Of a stretch of 64,000 nt of DNA, positions 57,801 to 64,000 are shown piece after piece. Where the stretch lies: NCBI RefSeq assembly GCF_006171285.1, contig NZ_CP040889.1, positions 2,356,001 to 2,420,000 of the forward strand, in the 5' to 3' direction. Each line of letters begins with the position of its first letter. Within the stretch, counting starts at the first letter, position 1. The notes beneath the pieces are model-generated. The model saw nothing but the letters and a program-made list of their open reading frames with translations, was not told where the DNA came from and did no database searches. The DNA comes from Leclercia adecarboxylata (lineage in GTDB: Bacteria; Pseudomonadota; Gammaproteobacteria; Enterobacterales; Enterobacteriaceae). Position numbers and translations under genes: made by a program.

Positions 57801-57950
57801 TGTTAAGGGGGCTATCGCGCCCCTTAACAATCCCGGCTCCCGGCAAGAAAATCGCCGCTTCGCGGTACCCTCAGCTTATTCCCGCAGGCTTAGGGTCGGG
57901 CGTGATCCTACATCCCTGTAGGTCACGCCCTCTCGGCGCATCCATGCGCC
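57801..57950. repeat. Cluster of four hairpins
   Basis: The hairpins are TGTTAAGGGG/CCCCTTAACA (57801-57829), CCCTCAGC/GCTTAGGG with one mismatch (57868-57895), GGGCGTGA-T-CCTACA paired with TGTAGG-TCACGCCC (57898-57930), and GGCGCAT/ATGCGCC (57935-57950). The third is strongest, a 14-bp stem with one bulge. The identity of the element is unknown. Confidence 0.65.
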
Positions 57951-58053
57951 TCGCCCCGGCCTGCGGTCAACGCTTCGGCGATTTTCAGCCGGACCAGGGC
58001 GCCGCTGTAAGTCATTTATTATCCTGTAATGACTTCCTTGCTACAAATACAAA

Positions 58054-58080
58054 GCCCCCTCCCTGTAGGGGAGAGGGCTA
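58054..58080. repeat. CCCTCTCCCC-family repeat before kdgT end
   Basis: GCCCCCTCCCTGTAGGGGAG with AGGGCTA is a short member of the same family, 19 bases past the kdgT stop on its downstream side. Confidence 0.8.
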
Positions 58081-58098
58081 ACGTTTAGGGTTTACCTG

Positions 58099-59094
58099 TT
58101 AGTGGTGCAGTGACTCCACCGCTTGCGGTTCTTCGGCTTTTGCCGGGACCTGACCAAAGCGTTTGGCATACAGCGCGGTAATAATCGGAACCAGAATCGC
58201 GGTGACGATGACGCTTGCGGCAACCAGTGCGGTAGCGGAAGCGGCAACCGGTTCGAACGCCGGGTTAATCTGGGCGATAATCACCGGGTTTGCCACCGCA
58301 GCGCCTGCTGCTGAAGAGGCGGCCACACCCGCAGTACCGTTCCCCCCACCGATAACACGGTCGGCAATAATCAGCGGAATACCGGTGATAACGATAACCG
58401 CCACACCCAGAACAATACCCAGCAGGCCAGTGTCGAGGATCACGTTCAGGTTGATGGTGTTACCCAGCGCGAAGCCGAAGAACGGGATCAGAACCGGTGT
58501 TGCTTTGCTGAAGAAGTCGCGCAGATCGTGGTCGAGGTTGCCGAGGGCAAAACCGATCAGGAACGGCAGGACGGCGCCAACAAAGTGGTGTGGTTCAAAG
58601 GACGCCAGACCTGCGGAGCCGAGGATCAGCATGGTCATCAGCGGGCCGGACTCCAGAGACATCAGAACGAAAGCACCGGACTCTTCTTTGGTGCCGTACT
58701 GGTTCATCAGGCTGGCGTACAGACCGCCGTTGGTCATGTCCATTGCAGAGACAATCGCCAGCACCGAGAGGCCCGCGAAGAAGCCGGTCTGAATGCCGTT
58801 TTCCGGAATAAACATCGCGCAAACCATCGCCACAATCCACGCCACGGCAATTTTGGTAATAACCAGCGTACCGGATTTACGTAATACCGTACCCGTTGCA
58901 CGTAAATTAATGGAGGCGCCGATACAGAAGAACCATACCGCAAGAATTGGAACTGTGCCGGTAATCATACCTTTGGTGAACCCACCAAAATAGGCCCCGG
59001 TATTTGGTGCTAAGGTATTTAAAATTGCGCCCAGAACCAGCGGAACCAGCATCATCCCACCGGGGATGCGTTCAATCGCGGCTTTAATCTTCAT
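58099..59094 (-). CDS. kdgT: 2-keto-3-deoxygluconate permease KdgT
   Basis: KdgT imports 2-keto-3-deoxy-D-gluconate with protons. The 331-aa inner-membrane protein has about ten helices and motifs [35 protein letters not shown] and [14 protein letters not shown]. Start at 59094 (MKIKAAIE), six bases after GAGGG; two codons earlier are also possible. E. coli has kdgT elsewhere, so this is a rearranged neighbour. A KdgR-like operator lies upstream. Confidence 0.95.
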   Translation of the reverse strand: MKIKAAIERIPGGMMLVPLVLGAILNTLAPNTGAYFGGFTKGMITGTVPILAVWFFCIGASINLRATGTVLRKSGTLVITKIAVAWIVAMVCAMFIPENGIQTGFFAGLSVLAIVSAMDMTNGGLYASLMNQYGTKEESGAFVLMSLESGPLMTMLILGSAGLASFEPHHFVGAVLPFLIGFALGNLDHDLRDFFSKATPVLIPFFGFALGNTINLNVILDTGLLGIVLGVAVIVITGIPLIIADRVIGGGNGTAGVAASSAAGAAVANPVIIAQINPAFEPVAASATALVAASVIVTAILVPIITALYAKRFGQVPAKAEEPQAVESLHH

Positions 59095-59308
59095 CATCAA
59101 CCCTCACATCTCATCGCGCATCGCCGGCGGACAAGTCATAATTAATAATCTAATGAATACAACGAATTGCTGCTCATTGACGTCAGGCGATTCGTTATTC
59201 ATACAGCAGATATAAAACAGTTCGGCTCATTAAACCTTCATTTGAAGGAGGCCTGACTCGTTCTGACGGACTTATGATGCGATCGTTGGAATGATGATTC
59301 AATCAAAA

Positions 59309-59323
59309 TAAAACACCGTTTTA
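59309..59323 (-). promoter_or_regulatory. KdgR-like operator upstream of kdgT
   Basis: TAAAACACCGTTTTA has perfect 6-bp arms around a 3-base centre, like the KdgR core TGAAACATTGTTTCA, with 11 of 15 positions equal. It lies about 215 bases upstream of kdgT, which is a known KdgR-regulated gene. Confidence 0.55.
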
Positions 59324-59533
59324 GTTATCTTCATCACATATTTTAAGGAAACAGGATATTTGCCTCTTGATTATTAAAGCGGCTGTGAATGTCTTGTAAA
59401 AAAATGTCGTTCTTTTTTAATTTCACCGCAAATAATAACGCGCGGAAGGGTATTTACAGAGGCAGACATAAGAAACAACTAATGGTCATGGTTTTACAGT
59501 TTTTACACTTCTGGTGATAAACTGAAAAATATA

Positions 59534-59549
59534 TGTGAAGTTGATCACA
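59534..59549 (+). promoter_or_regulatory. CRP site of the proP P1 promoter
   Basis: TGTGAAGTTGATCACA fits TGTGA-N6-TCACA perfectly and has the same sequence type as the E. coli proP P1 site, where CRP represses. Confidence 0.85.
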
Positions 59550-59648
59550 CATATAAACGCTGGTAGGGTATTGAGGTCATCAACAAGCCCAGACAGGCGT
59601 CAACAGGTTCGGTTGTACCGGTCAAAAAAGGTCAGTGTAAGTAAACCT

Positions 59649-59659
59649 GCTACGCTTGA
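59649..59659 (+). promoter_or_regulatory. Sigma-S type -10 of proP P2
   Basis: GCTACGCTTGA matches the sigma-S extended -10 KCTAYRCTTAA at all but one position. It lies about 95 bases upstream of proP, like the Fis- and RpoS-dependent P2 of E. coli. Confidence 0.75.
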
Positions 59660-59753
59660 GTGAGGAGAATGCGCATGAGGCGCTTCCCGGGTTCCACAGA
59701 GTGCTTTTTTTGAGCGCTGTGGGGAGAGCTGGGCTCAGTCTACGAGGATAGCA

Positions 59754-61256
59754 ATGCTTAAAAGGAAAAAAGTTAAACCGATCACCCTGCGCGACGTCAC
59801 CATTATTGATGACGGCAAACTGCGCAAAGCGATCACCGCCGCCTCGCTCGGTAATGCGATGGAGTGGTTCGATTTTGGCGTGTATGGCTTTGTGGCCTAT
59901 GCGCTGGGTAAAGTCTTCTTCCCCGGTGCCGATCCCAGCGTGCAGATGATTGCCGCCCTCGGGACCTTCTCTGTGCCTTTCCTTATTCGTCCGCTGGGCG
60001 GCCTGTTCTTCGGGATGCTGGGGGACAAGTACGGACGTCAGAAAATCCTCGCGATAACCATTGTGATTATGTCGGTCAGTACCTTCTGTATCGGCCTGAT
60101 CCCGTCGTATGAGAGCATTGGTATCTGGGCGCCGATCCTGCTGCTGCTGTGTAAGATGGCTCAGGGCTTCTCGGTTGGGGGCGAGTACACCGGTGCGTCG
60201 ATCTTCGTCGCCGAGTACTCTCCGGACCGTAAGCGCGGCTTTATGGGCAGCTGGCTCGACTTTGGCTCCATTGCCGGGTTCGTGCTCGGCGCGGGCGTGG
60301 TGGTGTTACTCTCCACCGTGGTGGGCGAAGAGAACTTCCTCTCCTGGGGCTGGCGTATTCCGTTCTTCCTGGCGCTGCCGTTAGGCATCATCGGCCTCTA
60401 TCTGCGCCACGCGTTAGAAGAGACCCCGGCGTTCCAGCAGCACGTTGATAAGCTGGAGCAGGGCGATCGCGAAGGTCTGCAGGAAGGGCCTAAAGTCTCG
60501 TTCAAAGAGATTGCCACCCGTCACTGGCGCAGCCTGCTGACCTGTATCGGTCTGGTGATCTCCACCAACGTGACCTATTACATGCTGCTCACCTACATGC
60601 CGAGCTACCTGTCGCATAACCTGCACTACTCAGAAGATCACGGCGTGCTAATCATCATCGCTATCATGGTCGGGATGCTGTTTGTGCAGCCGATTATGGG
60701 CCTGCTGAGCGACCGCTTCGGCCGTCGTCCCTTCATTATTTTCGGCAGTGTCGCGCTGTTCGTGCTGGCTATCCCGGCCTTCATTATGATCAACAGTAAT
60801 GTGATCGGCCTGATTTTTGCCGGTCTGCTGATGCTGGCGGTGATCCTCAACTGCTTTATCGGCGTGATGGCCTCGACCCTGCCAGCGATGTTCCCGACGC
60901 ACATTCGCTACAGTGCGCTGGCAGCGGCGTTTAATATCTCGGTGCTGATTGCCGGTATTACCCCTACGCTGGCGGCATCGCTGGTAGAGAGTACCCAGAA
61001 CCTGATGATGCCCGCGTACTACCTGATGGTGATTGCGGTCATCGGCCTGGTTACCGGCATTTATATGAAAGAGACGGCGAACCTGCCGCTGAAAGGGGCG
61101 ACGCCTGCTGCGTCTGACCTCCAGGAAGCGAAGGAGATCCTGCGTGAGCATCACGACAATATCGAGCAGAAGATTGAAGATATCGATGCTGAAATCGCGG
61201 AGCTGCAGGCGAAGCGGTCCCGGCTGGTGGACCAACACCCCCGCATAAACGAGTAA
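59754..61256 (+). CDS. proP: Proline/glycine-betaine:proton symporter ProP
   Basis: ProP senses osmotic upshift and imports proline, betaine and ectoine. The 500-aa MFS transporter has 12 helices and motifs GNAMEWFDFGVYGFVAYALG, GMLGDKYGRQKIL and AEYSPDRKRGFMG. The C-terminal tail from about residue 455 is a coiled coil of the type IEQKIEDIDAEIAELQAK, needed for osmoregulation in E. coli. Its start follows CGAGGATAGCA. A strong terminator follows. Confidence 0.97.
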   Translation: MLKRKKVKPITLRDVTIIDDGKLRKAITAASLGNAMEWFDFGVYGFVAYALGKVFFPGADPSVQMIAALGTFSVPFLIRPLGGLFFGMLGDKYGRQKILAITIVIMSVSTFCIGLIPSYESIGIWAPILLLLCKMAQGFSVGGEYTGASIFVAEYSPDRKRGFMGSWLDFGSIAGFVLGAGVVVLLSTVVGEENFLSWGWRIPFFLALPLGIIGLYLRHALEETPAFQQHVDKLEQGDREGLQEGPKVSFKEIATRHWRSLLTCIGLVISTNVTYYMLLTYMPSYLSHNLHYSEDHGVLIIIAIMVGMLFVQPIMGLLSDRFGRRPFIIFGSVALFVLAIPAFIMINSNVIGLIFAGLLMLAVILNCFIGVMASTLPAMFPTHIRYSALAAAFNISVLIAGITPTLAASLVESTQNLMMPAYYLMVIAVIGLVTGIYMKETANLPLKGATPAASDLQEAKEILREHHDNIEQKIEDIDAEIAELQAKRSRLVDQHPRINE

Positions 61257-61260
61257 ATTA

Positions 61261-61287
61261 AAAACCCGGCCTCGGCCGGGTTTTTTT
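61261..61287 (+). terminator. Rho-independent terminator after proP
   Basis: AAAACCCGGCC-TC-GGCCGGG is followed by seven T. Confidence 0.95.
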
Positions 61288-61603
61288 ATGCCTTTAGTTT
61301 GCGTAATCGCTTTTTTCATTCCTGAACGGAATACAACTAAAGTTTGTTGGCGGTTTTATTGAATAGTGCTTACGCTGTATATAAACAGATGTCTCTATAA
61401 CACCGACGCTTCAGCGCTATAAGGGATGTGTATGCCGAGTCTTACACCGACATAGCAGTGAACCCAGCCAGACCCTAAAATGCTGACTCATTTAGGTTGC
61501 GCCTCCCTGCGCGGACCCGTGTTTTATTATTTTACTACGCTTACCGGTGCAATTAGCACAACAAAAAAATAATACCGATGCTTAATTATAAGTAGGTCAG
61601 GAC
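61288..61603. other. 316-bp region upstream of the exopolysaccharide genes
   Basis: The region between proP and the EPS locus is AT-rich at the right end and probably carries the promoter of the EPS operon. I looked for a JUMPstart/ops element (GGCGGTAG) and found only GGCGGTTT at 61350. Nothing else is assigned. Confidence 0.5.
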
Positions 61604-63019
61604 ATGCTGAGAAATTCGCAAAAGATCACCCATGGAGGTTACTCAGTATTCATTAAATTAATTGATTTCTTCTCAATTAATTTAATTCTGATGCTCAGTG
61701 GTTGGTGGTTGAAAATGGAGTCTTTCGACACTGTAATTTTGATCAGCCTATTATACTCCACCGCATTTTTACTGTTTGGCGAGTACACGCAGTGTTATTT
61801 GTATCGACCTAAAAACAACAAGTTACGCAACCAACGGCGGCTTTTCCTGACGGCTTTTTTCGCCATTCTGTTTATCGGCATGGTACGCATTCTCGTTGCC
61901 AAATTATATTCGTTGGGCTACTTAACCTTTATCGACGTGCGCAACATTCCCGCGATGCCGTTATGGTATGCCTCGCCAATCCCTTTTCTTTATGTCGTCC
62001 GCCTGATTATTTTCAAACTTTCCGCTAAAAAGCGCATCAGAGTTGCCATTATCGGGATTACCGATAACGGCCTGGCCGCGGAAAAGGCGTTGCGTCTGGA
62101 ATATGCGGACGTGCAGCTGGAGCTGGCCTTCTACGATGAACGCGGCCCGGAGCGACTGGGCGAACTGGCGAAAAGAATTACCAGTCCTTATAACGGGCCC
62201 GTAATTAAACTGGTCGAAGAAGCCAAGGCTGGCAGGGTCGACGAAATCTACATTGCCCTGCCGATGGTGGCGCTGGAGCGCATACGCCATTTCCTGGCCA
62301 TGATGTCCGATACCACGGTAAATACCTGGATCGTGCCGGACTTTTACGCCTACAGCACCAATACCTCGCAGATACGCTCCATCCATAACTTACAAACCAT
62401 CGGTATTTTTACCTCGCCTCTGGATGGCGGAGGGGCGTTTATAAAACGCGCAGAAGATCTGGTGCTCGGCAGCGCGATTATGGTAATGATTGTCTCGTTA
62501 ATGATCGTCATTGCCATTGGTATCAAGCTCACCTCACGCGGGCCGGTTTTCTTCAAACAGGATCGCTATGGTCTGAGCGGGCAGAAGATCAAAGTCTGGA
62601 AGTTCCGGACCATGAAAGTTATGGAAAATACCGACACGGTGAAACAGGCGACACGAGATGACCCCCGGGTCACGCGCTTTGGAGCATTCTTACGTCGGAC
62701 ATCTCTGGATGAGCTACCGCAGTTCATCAATGTTATTCAGGGAAATATGTCGATTGTCGGCCCACGGCCCCATGCCGTGGCGCACAACGAGCTTTACCGT
62801 AAGCAGGTCGAGAACTACATGATTCGCCATAAAGTGAAGCCTGGGATCACAGGTTTAGCGCAAATTAATGGCTATCGTGGCGAAATTGATGCGCTATATA
62901 AAATGGAAAAGCGAGTCCAGTACGACATTGAATATATTCAGAACTGGTCCTTTTGGTTAGATATAAAAATCATCATCAAAACCATTTTTAAGGGATTTGT
63001 CGGTAAGAATGCATACTAA
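61604..63019 (+). CDS. Undecaprenyl-phosphate sugar phosphotransferase (WcaJ family)
   Basis: This 471-aa membrane protein starts exopolysaccharide synthesis by moving a sugar 1-phosphate, probably glucose, to undecaprenyl phosphate. About four helices fill residues 14-140, followed by a Rossmann-like region (IRVAIIGITDNGLAAEKAL) and a fifth helix near 285-310. The catalytic C-terminal domain has KVWKFRTMK, RRTSLDELPQFINVIQGNM and SIVGPRPHA. The 3' end overlaps the next gene by 11 bases. E. coli has basSR downstream of proP, so an EPS locus here is an insertion or replacement. Confidence 0.93.
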   Translation: MLRNSQKITHGGYSVFIKLIDFFSINLILMLSGWWLKMESFDTVILISLLYSTAFLLFGEYTQCYLYRPKNNKLRNQRRLFLTAFFAILFIGMVRILVAKLYSLGYLTFIDVRNIPAMPLWYASPIPFLYVVRLIIFKLSAKKRIRVAIIGITDNGLAAEKALRLEYADVQLELAFYDERGPERLGELAKRITSPYNGPVIKLVEEAKAGRVDEIYIALPMVALERIRHFLAMMSDTTVNTWIVPDFYAYSTNTSQIRSIHNLQTIGIFTSPLDGGGAFIKRAEDLVLGSAIMVMIVSLMIVIAIGIKLTSRGPVFFKQDRYGLSGQKIKVWKFRTMKVMENTDTVKQATRDDPRVTRFGAFLRRTSLDELPQFINVIQGNMSIVGPRPHAVAHNELYRKQVENYMIRHKVKPGITGLAQINGYRGEIDALYKMEKRVQYDIEYIQNWSFWLDIKIIIKTIFKGFVGKNAY

Positions 63020-64000
63020 AATTATTATTATCGCTGGGATTATGGCGTCTCCGGTCGCGTTAGCAGAATTAACGCCAAAATCACACATTGGCTGGGCGGG
63101 TATCGACTTTCAAAGCAATGTCGGGGTGAACTATGGGCATAACGATAATGTGACCTTCCAGCCTCAGGATAGCGACGCGAAAGGCTCCGACTTTCAGAGC
63201 CTCAAGCCGGTCTTGTCCCTGAACGGCGAGCGTGGCCAGGACAAGTATCTGCTGATGTACACGGGGGATTATCGTCACTACTCCAGCGATTCTGCGGATG
63301 ATTATGACGATCACTTTTTCCGCTTCAAGGGCGACTGGCGTTATGGTCTGATGCATGGCCTGAGCCTGACGCTGGAAGATTCCCTCGGCCATGAGGAGCG
63401 CGGGCGTGGCGTGACGGAAGGGTTCCTGCCGGAACAGTTCCGGGAATTTGGCGTAACGTCGCCGTTAACCACCAATTTGTTCAACAGCGAGCTGCGCTAT
63501 AGTTATGGTGCACCCGACGGACGGGGAAGGGCTGACCTGGCGTTAATGCACCGCAGATGGTCTTTTGGTAATACCGGCCAGGTTGAAAGCAAGGATGAGG
63601 ACTTTGCACAATATATCCGCGAGCAGGAGTGGACCGAAAATACCCTGATTGCAGAAATTTTCGATCAGTACACATCTAAGACGCGTTTTCGCTATAGTTT
63701 TATTACTAACCAGTTTCATTACGATCATGACTCACAAAAAGACAGTAATGAATATTATTTGCGTTACGGCATTCAGTCCCAGCTTACGGGCAAAACGAAT
63801 GTTGATATGAACGTGTCGTGGCTCTATAAAACTTTTGAGAATAACCCCGGTTCGAAGGATTTCAACGGGATTAACTGGGATATATTGGGTGAGTGGAGAC
63901 CGCTTCAGCAGTCGCTGTTTACGTTAAGAACATCACAAAGTATTAAGGATCCTTCCGAAGCGGGCGGATATAATTTACTTACTGAGTACGGCATTTCCTA
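63009..64000 (+). CDS. Outer-membrane beta-barrel protein of the EPS locus (3' truncated)
   Basis: This frame starts at the ATG at 63009, inside the end of the phosphotransferase gene, and is open to the window end (330 codons). Residues 1-19 form a signal peptide ending SPVALA-ELTPK. The rest alternates short polar and aromatic strands (QDKYLLMYTGDYRHYS, SELRYSYGA, FRYSFITNQFHYDHDS), as in the outer-membrane barrel family BBP2 found in EPS export loci. It probably helps carry polysaccharide through the outer membrane. The C-terminus is outside the window. Confidence 0.8.
   Translation, partial: MHTKIIIIAGIMASPVALAELTPKSHIGWAGIDFQSNVGVNYGHNDNVTFQPQDSDAKGSDFQSLKPVLSLNGERGQDKYLLMYTGDYRHYSSDSADDYDDHFFRFKGDWRYGLMHGLSLTLEDSLGHEERGRGVTEGFLPEQFREFGVTSPLTTNLFNSELRYSYGAPDGRGRADLALMHRRWSFGNTGQVESKDEDFAQYIREQEWTENTLIAEIFDQYTSKTRFRYSFITNQFHYDHDSQKDSNEYYLRYGIQSQLTGKTNVDMNVSWLYKTFENNPGSKDFNGINWDILGEWRPLQQSLFTLRTSQSIKDPSEAGGYNLLTEYGIS

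Larger units (their letters stand above)
57673..58098. other. 426-bp intergenic region, palindrome-rich
   Basis: Between the convergent yjcZ and kdgT lie two CCCTCTCCCC-type repeats (57689 and 58054) and, between them, a run of hairpins (57801-57950). Two overlapping short open frames here look like chance readings of palindromic DNA and are not called. Confidence 0.7.
59095..59753. other. 659-bp region between divergent kdgT and proP
   Basis: The left part is AT-rich and includes a KdgR-like palindrome. The right part holds a perfect CRP site, a sigma-S-type -10 and a stem in the proP leader (CCACAG/CTGTGG, 59694-59722). The size agrees with two regulated promoters. Confidence 0.7.

Noticed and set aside
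57794..58081. 95-codon ORF between yjcZ and kdgT
   Set aside because: It reads through the hairpin cluster and a dispersed repeat, with no ribosome site. Best explained by palindromic DNA.
61341..61360. ops/JUMPstart element before the EPS locus
   Set aside because: Only GGCGGTTT is present, not GGCGGTAG, and the rest of JUMPstart is missing.

Overview
The window is chromosomal DNA of an Enterobacteriaceae member, most likely of the Enterobacter/Lelliottia/Leclercia group. Gene content and order follow the E. coli 92-93 min region (tyrB, aphA, yjbQR, uvrA, ssb, yjcB, pdeC, soxSR, ghxP, yjcE, actP-yjcH-acs, gltP, yjcO, fdhF, yjdP, phn, yjdM, crfC, yjcZ, proP), and many proteins match the E. 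coli lengths exactly. I cannot fix the species from sequence alone.

Layout. 1-6.3 kb: end of tyrB, acid phosphatase, yjbQR, then divergent uvrA/ssb sharing a LexA box. 6.4-11.6 kb: yjcB, a soluble GAF-PAS-GGDEF cyclase, the c-di-GMP phosphodiesterase pdeC, and soxS/soxR around a perfect SoxR palindrome, with an SraL-type sRNA sharing the soxR terminator. 11.7-18 kb: a glutathione transferase, ghxP with PurR-like sites, yjcE, and a LysR regulator divergent from a CidA/CidB-type membrane pair. 18-22.3 kb: an accessory sugar locus (substrate-binding protein without permease, Gfo/Idh oxidoreductase, uncharacterised 525-aa protein). 22.5-28.3 kb: acetate uptake and activation, then gltP; nrf, which lies between acs and gltP in E. 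coli K-12, is absent. 28.4-31.8 kb: yjcO, an unannotated-looking hok/sok type I toxin-antitoxin locus (50-aa toxin), and selenocysteine-containing fdhF with its SECIS and sigma-54 promoter.

32-41.4 kb: a pentose-type sugar island. A six-gene minus-strand operon (two-domain ABC ATPase, permease, binding protein, D-lyxose-type isomerase, class II aldolase, PfkB kinase) is bracketed by an OmpR-type response regulator at one end and a hybrid histidine kinase at the other. 41.5-53.9 kb: yjdP and the complete phosphonate operon phnCDEFGHIJKLMNOP with an intact phnE, then phnB/yjdN and yjdM. 54-57.7 kb: crfC-yjcZ, preceded by a possible leader ORF with an embedded terminator. 58-61.3 kb: kdgT and proP, divergent, with KdgR-, CRP- and sigma-S-like sites. 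61.6-64 kb: the start of an exopolysaccharide locus (polyprenyl phosphotransferase plus outer-membrane barrel) that runs off the window.

Two families of dispersed palindromic repeats punctuate the region: a classic REP/BIME family and a second family built on an inverted CCCTCTCCCC core. One copy of the second forms the C-terminus of the LysR gene, and a tandem array of the first splits phnL from phnK. I saw no CRISPR array, prophage, insertion sequence, tRNA or rRNA.
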